Assembly: GCA_964429675.1 (NCBI GenBank)
Contig: CAYSDF010000033.1
Span: 1 to 9,819, forward strand
From: GWA2-44-9 sp964429675
GTDB taxonomy: Bacteria > Patescibacteriota > Minisyncoccia > 2-02-FULL-40-12 > GWA2-44-9
Length of the DNA stretch: 9,819 bases
Reading direction: 5' to 3'
The notes beneath the pieces are model-generated. The model was not told where the DNA came from, did no database searches, and saw only the letters and a list, made by a program, of their open reading frames with translations. Below are positions 1 through 6,570 of this stretch, one piece after another; position 1 is the first letter of the stretch, and each line of letters begins with the position of its first letter. The translations under genes and the position numbers were made by a program.

Positions 1-3
1 GCC

Positions 4-38
4 TAAAAATAAAATCCCTAGCATCGCGCTAGAGATTT
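4..38 (-). terminator. Intrinsic terminator of the two-gene hypothetical operon
   Basis: Read on the minus strand, an 11-bp stem (AAATCTCTAGC with GCTAGGGATTT, one G-U pair, 5-nt loop; plus-strand 12-38) is followed at once by TTATTTTT (plus-strand 4-11). It lies 28 bp past the stop of the membrane protein gene. On the plus strand the G-U pair becomes a C-A mismatch and there is no T-run, so the orientation is clear. Confidence 0.8.
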
Positions 39-66
39 ATGTTGAGTTAGGGGGCCCGCGGGGTTA

Positions 67-723
67 TTAATCTTCGTCGTCTCTTCTTTGTACTACAATT
101 TTATAGTTATATTTTACTATAAAATTATTTGTGGACTTGGCCCTTACAGATTGAACCCAGTCTATAAATGGCTTAAAGCGTTCGGTTTCAATTAGATAAA
201 CCAGTAGAGCAATAAATGCCACCACAATTATAATAACAGCGAGTATTACCAGAACCGTTACGGTCCATTTGTAGATTGCCCAACCTAACAGGCCGGCTGC
301 TAACAGATAGATAGGATAAATTTTTCGGGGAACGTACATTAGGCTTATTCTTGTGTAGAAAGGGTGTTCGGCGTTATGCCACATACCATAAAGGTCGGGA
401 GTAGAATATGCACCGAACAGAATCAGGAACGGGTTGTATATGATGAATTTAAGAGTTTCCCAGACGATCAGTATCGGCCACCCCAGGAAAATCATCAAGA
501 ATAATTTTAAGGAATATCTGAAGAATTTTATTTCTTCTAGCATAACATGGTGTCTTCTGAAGGGATAAGCCAGCTTATAATGCCAGGAGTGTACGCTTAT
601 AATAGGATGGCTATTTTCGGGCTGGATCAGAAGACTTTTTAGGAATAAGTAGAATAAGACTGCGAATGCTAAATACGAGGCGATAAATATTTTTCCGGTA
701 ATGAGCAGAATGTGTATAATCAT
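67..723 (-). CDS. Hypothetical multi-pass membrane protein (218 aa)
   Basis: I do not recognise this family. By eye there is a long hydrophobic N-terminal segment at about residues 3-32, a hydrophobic stretch at 72-104 that may cross the membrane once or twice, and two adjacent segments at about 136-151 and 154-177. About 40 mostly charged residues follow, ending in DDED. There is no cleavable signal peptide and no catalytic motif I can name. The loop at about 35-70 is rich in His, Arg and Lys. The ATG directly follows the TAA of the upstream gene (TAAATG, no intervening base), so translation is probably coupled and the two products may work together. The gene ends in tandem stops, TAA TAA, followed by an intrinsic terminator. 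The assignment as a real gene rests on operon context and the terminator. The function is unknown. Confidence 0.8.
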   Translation of the reverse strand: MIIHILLITGKIFIASYLAFAVLFYLFLKSLLIQPENSHPIISVHSWHYKLAYPFRRHHVMLEEIKFFRYSLKLFLMIFLGWPILIVWETLKFIIYNPFLILFGAYSTPDLYGMWHNAEHPFYTRISLMYVPRKIYPIYLLAAGLLGWAIYKWTVTVLVILAVIIIVVAFIALLVYLIETERFKPFIDWVQSVRAKSTNNFIVKYNYKIVVQRRDDED

Positions 724-1284
724 TTATCTGCCCCCGTGTTTATCCAGCTTATCTGCCAACAAAAATGGAACAAGGCCTTTGAAGGTTGTTTCCACCGGCT
801 CGACAAGTTTTATGTACTGATCCTTTTCCATTCCCCGGAGCTTGTACATCCGCTCAAGTTTTTTTATTGTCTTTTTCATGATAGGATTCAGAAACTGACT
901 GAATGTAATAAAACACTGCAGTCTTAATCGAGATTGCAGTTTTCCGTGATCACCGGATGAGGAGAAGACAATTTCATTTGTCAAATCTAGAGGATTTAAT
1001 AATGAAACTAGTATCTCTCCTTTATCTGTTATCTTCACTTCTAAAACAAAAGTTTTTTTGCGGATAGTTATGATCTTCGGATCATCGGTTTTGGTCAGCA
1101 TCCATACCCGCCTAAGGCCCAAATTCATTTTTAAATCGACACCGATTTCAGTCCAGTGAGGCATCTTAAATGGGGGGATTTTTATTGATGGAAGACTATT
1201 TATTTCTTCAGAGAGCGTAAGTCCTAATTCCTGAAAATTCCGCAAGTATTTATTAAACTCAGTTATGGTCTGATCTGTATTCAT
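724..1284 (-). CDS. Hypothetical soluble protein (186 aa)
   Basis: I do not recognise this family. The protein has no signal peptide or membrane segment and is probably cytoplasmic. Residues 1-30 look helical and amphipathic. A Pro-rich patch follows at about 32-43 (SLPSIKIPPFKMP). The middle (about 68-110) alternates charged and hydrophobic residues in a way typical of beta strands. The C-terminal part is basic and helical (IMKKTIKKLERMYKLRG). It is the first gene of a two-gene operon: a near-consensus promoter lies 33 bp upstream, a weak Shine-Dalgarno-like AGGCGA precedes the ATG, and its stop codon touches the start of the membrane protein gene. A role as a partner of that membrane protein is inference from this overlap-like spacing. 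Confidence 0.8.
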   Translation of the reverse strand: MNTDQTITEFNKYLRNFQELGLTLSEEINSLPSIKIPPFKMPHWTEIGVDLKMNLGLRRVWMLTKTDDPKIITIRKKTFVLEVKITDKGEILVSLLNPLDLTNEIVFSSSGDHGKLQSRLRLQCFITFSQFLNPIMKKTIKKLERMYKLRGMEKDQYIKLVEPVETTFKGLVPFLLADKLDKHGGR

Positions 1285-1316
1285 GGGTCGCCTAGCTTTT
1301 TAAAAAACTTACCATC

Positions 1317-1344
1317 ATTCTAAGCAATTTACTAATTTTGTCAA
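1317..1344 (-). promoter_or_regulatory. Promoter of the two-gene hypothetical operon
   Basis: On the minus strand there is a perfect -35 TTGACA (plus-strand 1339-1344), a 16-bp spacer and a -10 TAGAAT (1317-1322, 5/6 matches to TATAAT). The predicted start is near 1310, giving a leader of about 26 nt before the ATG at 1284. The promoter sits just downstream of the terminator of the preceding operon, so the two units look transcriptionally separate. Confidence 0.7.
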
Positions 1345-1351
1345 CTTCATT

Positions 1352-1382
1352 AAAAAATCGTCCCACCTGGGCGGGACGATTT
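1352..1382 (-). terminator. Strong intrinsic terminator of the MoxR-VWA operon
   Basis: On the minus strand a perfect 10-bp GC-containing stem (AAATCGTCCC with GGGACGATTT, plus-strand 1355-1364 and 1373-1382) with an 8-nt loop is followed by further T residues, giving a run of six. It starts 8 bp beyond the TAG of the VWA protein gene. Confidence 0.9.
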
Positions 1383-1390
1383 GGAATGCC

Positions 1391-2581
1391 CTATTTTGCA
1401 AGAGATTCCATTTTTATGGCCGTTCCCCATGGAACCTCGGCCTTGTTATTGTTGAGAATCCACAATACTGGATACTCGGGCTCGTGATCCGGAAAAGCTC
1501 CATCCCCATCAGTGAGGTAAGCTAGCGCTGATATTCTCAGATCATTCTGCTGTATGTATTCAAATACAGGAATAAAGCTTGTCCCTCCGCCCATTTTGCG
1601 AAACCTTTTTGGCCAGGGATCGGTAGAACTGATTAATAAATAGTCATGGACACTCGTGTCGCAGAGAAGAATGTGGATTTCGTAGTCTTCAAATTGTTCT
1701 GTAATTCCCCTGATTTCCGCAAGAAGTTCGCAAAATTCCTCATCGCTGACTGATCCTGATGTATCAATAGCGACGGCAATTTCAAGTTTTTCTCCATGGA
1801 TTGAGGGCAAATACACATTCTGCCAGATATGTTTCTTTGATGGCGGAAAAAACCTGAAGTCATTCCTACTAGAGGATTTAATCATGTCCCTCAGCAGCAA
1901 TTTCCAATTAATCATGGGCTCAAGGATATCTTCAATCATCTTACTCACTGATCCGGGGAGATTCCCTCGTCCCCTTGCTTCGTGGGCCGCCTTTGCCAGA
2001 CGCTCTTTCCACTCTTTTTCGATGTCGTCGGTCGACTTATTGGGTGTCTGTGCCGTTCCGGAAGAAGCATTGCCGGTTTGGGGAGGTGCATTATTCTGGC
2101 CTGGATCAGAGCTGGCCTGGTTGTTACCCGGCCAATAGTCATGCGAGGATATTAGGCCGCCCTGTATTTTAGAAGGATCAGGCAGGAGCTCATATATTTG
2201 TTCGGCCGACATGTCGGCAAATTTTGCATCTATTAGTGCGCAGGCGGGGAGTGTCAGTCCTTCTTTAGTAACTATTAAATTAATGGCATAATCGGCTGCA
2301 TAATTCCACTTTTGGCGCTCTCTCTCGCCCTGCCTCCAGAGATGGCCCAGGGCGCAGTGCAGAGCCTCATGAGCGATCACTCCGGTTAGCTCTTCGGGGG
2401 TGAGTGTTTCTAGGAATTTAACATTGTAAAAAAGGTGTTTTCCATCCGTTGCCATTGTCGGGATCTGATCTGTTTCCTCCAGTTCCAGTCCAAGAGCCAA
2501 ATATCCAAAGAAAGGGTAATGAAGGAGAAGCCGTATTCTGGATTTAGTTATCCTATCTTTTGGAGAAATGTCGCCGAACAT
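1391..2581 (-). CDS. HExxH metallopeptidase-like/VWA-domain protein (COG3864, DUF2201 type)
   Basis: The N-terminal half matches the putative metallopeptidase domain of COG3864 proteins. HEALH is at residues 71-75 with a further His at 80, followed by WNYAADYAIN at 92-101, which carries the conserved Asp of this family. A low-complexity linker rich in Asn, Gln, Ser, Pro and Gly spans about 151-186. The C-terminal part is a VWA-like domain with a MIDAS motif DTSGS at 273-277, and downstream GGGTS and LTDGDG supply the usual Thr and Asp. There is no signal peptide, so it is probably cytoplasmic. Family knowledge: such proteins are commonly encoded beside MoxR AAA+ ATPases, and the pair is thought to act as a chaperone or remodelling system; the substrate is unknown. 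The gene starts 10 bp after the MoxR stop, with AAGGGA 6 nt before the ATG overlapping that stop. Proteolytic activity is not proven by the motif alone. Confidence 0.9.
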   Translation of the reverse strand: MFGDISPKDRITKSRIRLLLHYPFFGYLALGLELEETDQIPTMATDGKHLFYNVKFLETLTPEELTGVIAHEALHCALGHLWRQGERERQKWNYAADYAINLIVTKEGLTLPACALIDAKFADMSAEQIYELLPDPSKIQGGLISSHDYWPGNNQASSDPGQNNAPPQTGNASSGTAQTPNKSTDDIEKEWKERLAKAAHEARGRGNLPGSVSKMIEDILEPMINWKLLLRDMIKSSSRNDFRFFPPSKKHIWQNVYLPSIHGEKLEIAVAIDTSGSVSDEEFCELLAEIRGITEQFEDYEIHILLCDTSVHDYLLISSTDPWPKRFRKMGGGTSFIPVFEYIQQNDLRISALAYLTDGDGAFPDHEPEYPVLWILNNNKAEVPWGTAIKMESLAK

Positions 2582-2591
2582 TATCTATCCC

Positions 2592-3587
2592 TTAAAATAA
2601 AAGATTAAAATATTCAGCCGATACTTTTTTCCAGGAAGGAGCACTCTCGATCGCTTTACGATCTTTTTGAATCATCAACCGAAGCATCAAAATAGCCACT
2701 TCTTTTGATTTAATTTTTTCGGAATAATTCAGCAGTCTTTCAAATTGATCGTTCCTGGCCCGGATTACTAAGCCTGTAACAAGCGCATAGCTTACGTTTA
2801 TATCATTATCTACAACATGGTCTTTGCCTGCCAATATCTCATCGATATTAGGAAGCTTAGTCCTGATTTGCAGGTAGCTGGTAAATTCCAGTGCTGCGCC
2901 GTCGCCAACTGTACCGGCAAATAATTTATTGCGGGTAGTTGCTGACATATCACCAGTGCCCTGTATCATTTGGGACATGAATTCCCAAGTTCTGGGAGTA
3001 GGGAAGGCATTGTCGTGTCGCTGAGAATCGAATTTGAATAGCAGGTCCGGCCGGAAGCTAATGAATTCCACTATCTCCGAGCGGAGGTTATTATTAATAG
3101 CCCAATCCCGCCAATCATCCAAGTCTACCTCAAAATCTATATGGATAAATCTGTTTCGCAGGGGAGCGGCCATTTTGTAAATATTTGCGCCATGCTCAGC
3201 TCTATTTCCGGCGGCAATGATATGCCAGCCTTCGGGCAAAGTATATTCTCCCACCTTTCGATCCAGAACAAACTGATATCCCGATGCCTGAACCAATGGC
3301 GGGGCGAGATTGAACTCATCCAGCAGAAAAATTCCTTTCCCATCTCTTGGGAATTCCCAGGGTGGAAGCCACTTTGTCCTTCCATCCTCAGGAAAGGGCA
3401 AGCCCTTAATGTCTGAAGGATCCATCATCGAAAGGCGCATGTCTATAAACCCAATTCCGTCTTCGTCGGCAATTTGTTTGCATAGCCTCGATTTTCCAAC
3501 TCCGGGAGGTCCCCAGATGTGGATAGCGGGCATATGCGGTTTTCTAGTGAGCTGTCTTACGATTTCGGCCACTTCTTTCGGCTTCAT
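2592..3587 (-). CDS. MoxR-family AAA+ ATPase
   Basis: This is a 331-residue AAA+ ATPase. Walker A is GPPGVGKS at residues 26-33. Walker B is FLLDEFN at 87-93. Sensor 1 is in AAGNR, and an arginine-finger-like APLRNRF follows. The short N-terminus and single AAA+ module fit the MoxR branch. Family knowledge: MoxR ATPases pair with VWA proteins and use ATP hydrolysis to remodel or insert cofactors into client proteins. Its partner is very likely the HExxH/VWA protein encoded immediately downstream in the same operon. The start is supported by a GAAGGGA Shine-Dalgarno-like sequence about 6 nt upstream of the ATG and by a promoter giving a leader of about 38 nt. The client protein is not evident; the nearby membrane protein and the surface-glycan genes are possible but unsupported candidates. 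Confidence 0.92.
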   Translation of the reverse strand: MKPKEVAEIVRQLTRKPHMPAIHIWGPPGVGKSRLCKQIADEDGIGFIDMRLSMMDPSDIKGLPFPEDGRTKWLPPWEFPRDGKGIFLLDEFNLAPPLVQASGYQFVLDRKVGEYTLPEGWHIIAAGNRAEHGANIYKMAAPLRNRFIHIDFEVDLDDWRDWAINNNLRSEIVEFISFRPDLLFKFDSQRHDNAFPTPRTWEFMSQMIQGTGDMSATTRNKLFAGTVGDGAALEFTSYLQIRTKLPNIDEILAGKDHVVDNDINVSYALVTGLVIRARNDQFERLLNYSEKIKSKEVAILMLRLMIQKDRKAIESAPSWKKVSAEYFNLLF

Positions 3588-3631
3588 TTCTGTTCCCTTC
3601 GGTTGTAAATGAACGGACTGTGAGTAAGGTA

Positions 3632-3660
3632 CCTATATAATATTTATGGTGCAGAGTCAA
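3632..3660 (-). promoter_or_regulatory. Promoter of the MoxR-VWA operon
   Basis: On the minus strand there is a -35 TTGACT (plus-strand 3655-3660, 5/6), a 17-bp spacer and a -10 TATAGG (3632-3637, 4/6) within an AT-rich stretch. The predicted start is near 3625, 38 nt upstream of the moxR-like ATG. An overlapping TATATA two bases upstream is an alternative -10 with a 15-bp spacer. Confidence 0.55.
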
Positions 3661-3664
3661 TACT

Positions 3665-3695
3665 TTACAAGACAATAATTATATTGTAATGTCTT
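3665..3695. promoter_or_regulatory. Cluster of short dyads in the divergent promoter region
   Basis: Three overlapping inverted repeats with slightly different centres are visible: TTACAA/TTGTAA (3665-3670, 3684-3689), ACAATA/TATTGT (3672-3677, 3682-3687) and AAGAC/GTCTT (3669-3673, 3691-3695). They lie between the MoxR promoter and the start of the divergent small gene, where an operator would be expected. The AT-rich composition makes chance dyads likely, so this is a weak call. A possible plus-strand promoter, TTTACA (3664-3669) and TGTAAT (3685-3690), has a short 15-bp spacer. Confidence 0.3.
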
Positions 3696-3730
3696 AAAAA
3701 GATCGTTAACAGCTTTTTATGGAGTAAGCC

Positions 3731-3954
3731 ATGAGTGAGTTTCTCGACTTAAGTCCTGGAATNNNNNNNNNNNNNNNNNNNNNNNNNNNNNNNNNNNNNN
3801 NNNNNNNNNNNNNNNNNNNNNNNNNNNNNNNNNNNNNNNNNNNNNNNNNNNNNNNNNNNNNNATGTTAAAAATAATAATGAGGCAGTCGAGGCTGTTAGA
3901 AAGGCGTTGGAGCCATTTTTGCCACAGATAGTGGCAGATGAATTGGCCCGATAG
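3731..3954 (+). CDS. Small hypothetical protein, interrupted by an assembly gap
   Basis: The visible N-terminus is MSEFLDLSPG, preceded by GGAG 6 nt before the ATG. After the N run, one frame gives VKNNNEAVEAVRKALEPFLP and then QIVADELAR before TAG at 3952-3954, directly followed by a strong terminator. The C-terminal part looks like an amphipathic helix. The two ends are in different frames when the gap is counted as 100 bases, but runs of exactly 100 N are conventional placeholders, so this does not show a frameshift. I treat them as the two ends of one small plus-strand gene. An alternative is two separate short genes, or an N-terminal gene lost in the gap. The reading starting at ATG 3863 is out of frame with the best C-terminal reading and looks unlike protein. 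The function is unknown. Confidence 0.5.
3763..3862. other. Assembly gap (100 N)
   Basis: A run of exactly 100 undetermined bases, the usual placeholder for a scaffold join of unknown length. Coordinates and reading frames cannot be carried across it, and the two flanks may be further apart than drawn. Confidence 0.95.
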
Positions 3955-3967
3955 TGTAAATTGTTAC

Positions 3968-3990
3968 CCCGCTCTTTTTGAGCGGGTTTT
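3968..3990 (+). terminator. Intrinsic terminator after the gapped small gene
   Basis: A perfect 7-bp stem, CCCGCTC with GAGCGGG, with a 5-nt T loop is followed by TTTTGTTT. It begins 13 bp after the TAG of the small gene and its T-run touches the stop of the convergent sugar transferase gene at 3993. On the minus strand no T-run follows the stem, so it would serve that gene poorly. Confidence 0.88.
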
Positions 3991-3992
3991 GT

Positions 3993-5354
3993 TTATCTGC
4001 CTTCCTGCTTGAGCATGATATTTATCGTCTTGAGAATTATTCCCAAGTCCAGAATTAGAGATCTGTTTTTTATATAATATAAATCATACTGGAGTTTCTC
4101 TGCGGCGTCTGCTACGGATGCGCCATAGCGGTAGTTTATCTGAGCCCAGCCCGTTAGTCCCGGTTTGATAATGTAACGCTCTTCATAAAATGGAACTTCT
4201 TGCTTGAGTCTTTCATGAAACTCCGGTCGCTCAGCCCGGGGCCCTACAAATGACATATCTCCTTTGAGGATGTTCCATAATTGGGGAAGTTCGTCTAATC
4301 TTGTCTTTCTGAGAAAATTGCCGATTTTAGTAATCCGGGGGTCGCCCTCAACCGTCCAGATAGCGCCGGTCAGCTTCTCAGCATCTTTATCCATGGTCCT
4401 GAATTTTATAATTTCAAAAACTTTACCTGTCTGACCGAATCTTTTTTGGCGGTAGAAAATAGGGCCGGAAGAAGTTTTAACGGCCAGAATTACAAATGGA
4501 TAAAGTAGCAAAGATATGGATCCCAATATCACCCCCCCGATAATATCAAAAAATCTTTTTAATACTTCAAATGAATTTTTCCCGCCTTCGCTTAAGTTTT
4601 CCAGGAACCAGATTTGATTGATCGCGCCCAAGGGAACCCGATTGGTCAGATTTTCATAAAAAGATGACAAGTTTCGGAATGTTACTTTTTGCTCAAGCGA
4701 TTTGTAGAAGATGTCTATAATCTCGTTTATCTGATACGCCTCAGGGCTTATAACAATAGTATTAATCTTCTCGTTCCTAATGATGCTGTTCAGGTTCTGG
4801 ATGCCTTCAATAAGACCGAATCTCTTGAATTCATCCTTCACAACTGAGCCACCCGGTGCAATATCGACTACATGTTTTAACTCGTATCCTGATTGCGGGT
4901 TTCTTTTTATAAATTGCGCGAGCTCCAATGTCTGAGGATTTAGCCCCACTATCAGTATAGAAGTTTTGAATTTTTTCTCGGCGATACTATTAAAGAAAGA
5001 CCGGATGCCGATTTCCAGGCCACTGAGGATCACTATAAAAATAAAGAGGTTGGTCTTGGGAGTAATCCTGAATATCGATAGGAGGTAGAAAAAAGTTACA
5101 GATATGCCGGCTGCTATGGTTATCGCCTGAAAAAGCCTTGTATAAAAGCTTAGTTCATTCTTTTGGGAACGGACATCGTACAGATTGGAGATGTAGAAAA
5201 CTAGAAGCCATAAAATAAAAATAAGCGTGAATGGTGGAAGATGGAGATAATATTGGGCCGTAAATTCCTCTCTGTATCGGATGGAGAGAGTTAAGACTAG
5301 AGACAGATATAAAGAGGCGATGTCTAGTAAAAAGAGGGCAAATTTCTTGGACAT
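3993..5354 (-). CDS. Polyprenyl-phosphate sugar-1-phosphate transferase (exopolysaccharide initiating type)
   Basis: This is a 453-residue member of the WcaJ/CpsE-like bacterial sugar transferases. The first 120 or so residues hold four or five hydrophobic segments. A cytoplasmic nucleotide-binding-like region follows (ILIVGLNPQTLELAQFI). A further membrane segment begins after KRFFDIIGG, and the catalytic Bac_transf domain comes last. That domain shows KFRTM at 317-321, DELPQLWN from 354, MSFVGPRAERPEF, and PGLTGWAQINYRYG. Family knowledge: these enzymes move a sugar-1-phosphate from a nucleotide sugar to a membrane polyprenyl phosphate, which starts assembly of a surface glycan. It is divergent from the UDP-sugar dehydrogenase and epimerase genes, which fits a glycan locus. 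The length is typical for the family. The promoter places the transcript start about 4 nt before the ATG, so the message looks leaderless. The sugar specificity cannot be read from the sequence. Confidence 0.93.
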   Translation of the reverse strand: MSKKFALFLLDIASLYLSLVLTLSIRYREEFTAQYYLHLPPFTLIFILWLLVFYISNLYDVRSQKNELSFYTRLFQAITIAAGISVTFFYLLSIFRITPKTNLFIFIVILSGLEIGIRSFFNSIAEKKFKTSILIVGLNPQTLELAQFIKRNPQSGYELKHVVDIAPGGSVVKDEFKRFGLIEGIQNLNSIIRNEKINTIVISPEAYQINEIIDIFYKSLEQKVTFRNLSSFYENLTNRVPLGAINQIWFLENLSEGGKNSFEVLKRFFDIIGGVILGSISLLLYPFVILAVKTSSGPIFYRQKRFGQTGKVFEIIKFRTMDKDAEKLTGAIWTVEGDPRITKIGNFLRKTRLDELPQLWNILKGDMSFVGPRAERPEFHERLKQEVPFYEERYIIKPGLTGWAQINYRYGASVADAAEKLQYDLYYIKNRSLILDLGIILKTINIMLKQEGR

Positions 5355-5364
5355 ATCATTGAGT

Positions 5365-5393
5365 ATGATAGGAAAAATGTAAGATTATGTCAA
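5365..5393 (-). promoter_or_regulatory. Near-consensus promoter of the sugar transferase gene (leaderless)
   Basis: On the minus strand there is a perfect -35 TTGACA (plus-strand 5388-5393), a 17-bp spacer and a -10 TATCAT (5365-5370, 5/6). The expected start near 5358 is only about 4 nt before the ATG at 5354, leaving no room for a Shine-Dalgarno sequence. Confidence 0.75.
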
Positions 5394-5400
5394 AAATGGG

Positions 5401-5523
5401 ACTAACCGCAGGAGGGCTTGCTCTCTGAGGCGATTCCCGTGGAAGTTCCTCCACGATGAACCTTTGCCTTGAATCCAGCCAACCTGCGGGAGATCCCCAG
5501 AGATCAACTCTCCTGCGGTTAGT
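5401..5523. repeat. 123-bp structured element with perfect 14-bp terminal inverted repeats
   Basis: The ends are ACTAACCGCAGGAG (5401-5414) and its exact complement CTCCTGCGGTTAGT (5510-5523). A second paired block inside follows, 5422-5430 with 5495-5503 (8 of 9 positions). There is also an internal hairpin CGTGGA/TCCACG (5438-5443, 5450-5455). It lies exactly between the two divergent -35 boxes (5388-5393 and 5543-5548), so it is outside both predicted messages. It is GC-richer than its surroundings. It could be a small non-coding RNA gene, a MITE-like insertion or a regulatory DNA structure. On the minus strand CCCATTTTTG follows the right-hand arm, which could serve as a weak terminator. 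I see no clear target-site duplication and no convincing promoter of its own. Confidence 0.7.
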
Positions 5524-5542
5524 GATCGACGTCCGATCCTAG

Positions 5543-5570
5543 TTGCAAGAATAATTTAGAGTGGTATTTT
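5543..5570 (+). promoter_or_regulatory. Promoter of the UDP-sugar dehydrogenase gene (leaderless)
   Basis: A -35 TTGCAA (5543-5548), a 16-bp spacer and a -10 TATTTT (5565-5570) preceded by TGG (extended -10). The expected start is at about 5577, the A of the ATG itself. No Shine-Dalgarno sequence is visible between the -10 and the ATG. Confidence 0.55.
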
Positions 5571-5576
5571 TAAGAC

Positions 5577-6569
5577 ATGGCAAATCAATCTACAAAAATT
5601 AAAATCGGTATCATCGGATTGGGGATGGTGGGGGAGCCGATTAAGAAGTGGTTCGAAGAATTAAACGGATACAAAAGAGGCAAAGACCTGTTCTGTTACG
5701 ATGTCGATCCCAAGAAAGGCTACGCTGACGACGTAAATAAGGCGGATGTGGTTTTTGTTTCGGTGCCCACGCCGCCAAATCCTGATGGCAGTTGCAATAC
5801 TTCTATAGTTGAAAACGCCGTTGCCACACTAAAGGATGGCAAGATTATTGTAGTTAAATCTACCGTTGCTCCGGGTACTGTTGAGAAGCTTCAGAAAAAG
5901 TTTCCTAAAAAAAGGATGATTTTTAATCCTGAATTTTTGACGGAGTCTCAGGCCTGGGAGGATTTTCTTTCCCCTGATCGCCAGATCGTCGGCACGACTT
6001 CCAAAAGCGCCAGTGATGCTGTCGAGGTTTTAAATCTGTTGCCTAAAAAGCATTTCGTGAGGCCCTGGACTTCTGATTACTCTAAGAAATCGGTCAATGC
6101 TACCGAAGCCGAGTTAGGCAAATATGCCTCCAATGTATTCGGTTATATCAAGGTCGTCTATGGCAATATCTTAGCTGATCTTTGTCATGCGATTAATAAA
6201 AAATACGAATCGGAAAAAACTAATGCCAGAGTTGATTATGAGAATATTAGGGAATTACTGGGTGCCGACTTAAGGATTGGTTCTGCTTGGCTTAATGTCG
6301 AGCACGGCAACTATTGCGGTGCCGGAGGATATTGTTTTCCCAAGGACATGAATGCTTTTATCGCATTTTCCAACACTTTAATAAAAGAACTTCAGCAGAA
6401 GAAGGGAGATAAAAATTTCCTTAAACTGGTCAAAGCCGGGGTTGATGTTCTTCAGTCAGTAAATGACTACAATGTTGAGCTTTTGAAGCACCAGGGCCTG
6501 ACACTAGAAGAAGTATCAAAGCACAATAAAGAACTAATTGTACAAAAAAGAAAAAAGATAAGGATATAA
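5577..6569 (+). CDS. UDP-glucose/GDP-mannose dehydrogenase-like protein lacking the C-terminal domain
   Basis: This is a 330-residue protein. The N-terminal Rossmann domain has GLGMVG at residues 14-19, then STVAPGTV and NPEFLTE. The central dimerisation part contains TEAELGKYASNVF with the family's conserved Glu, Lys and Asn. The catalytic cysteine motif GGYCFPKD has Cys at 253 with Lys 256 and Asp 257. Family knowledge: these enzymes oxidise UDP-glucose or a related sugar twice with NAD+ to the uronate, through a thioester on this Cys. Usual members have about 430 residues with a C-terminal UDP-binding domain; here the protein ends about 70 residues after the Cys in a basic tail (VQKRKKIRI). 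The stop is followed by simple-sequence DNA, with no remnant of the missing domain that I can see. It may be a compact natural variant or a truncated gene. It is the first of three plus-strand genes in a glycan context. Confidence 0.88.
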   Translation: MANQSTKIKIGIIGLGMVGEPIKKWFEELNGYKRGKDLFCYDVDPKKGYADDVNKADVVFVSVPTPPNPDGSCNTSIVENAVATLKDGKIIVVKSTVAPGTVEKLQKKFPKKRMIFNPEFLTESQAWEDFLSPDRQIVGTTSKSASDAVEVLNLLPKKHFVRPWTSDYSKKSVNATEAELGKYASNVFGYIKVVYGNILADLCHAINKKYESEKTNARVDYENIRELLGADLRIGSAWLNVEHGNYCGAGGYCFPKDMNAFIAFSNTLIKELQQKKGDKNFLKLVKAGVDVLQSVNDYNVELLKHQGLTLEEVSKHNKELIVQKRKKIRI

Positions 6570-6570
6570 T

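Noticed and set aside
712..927. Plus-strand reading frame opposite the 186-aa gene
   Set aside because: It overlaps a better supported minus-strand gene that has a promoter, operon spacing and terminator; no ribosome-binding site.
1884..2172. Several overlapping reading frames opposite or within the HExxH/VWA gene
   Set aside because: They fall in its GC-richer linker region and are shadows of that gene; none has a ribosome-binding site or a recognisable motif.
3137..3612. Plus- and minus-strand reading frames overlapping the MoxR gene
   Set aside because: They are shadows of a gene with complete AAA+ motifs in the main frame.
5401..5523. Riboswitch in the leader of the dehydrogenase or sugar transferase gene
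   Set aside because: Both predicted transcription starts lie between the element and the start codons, so it is outside both leaders.
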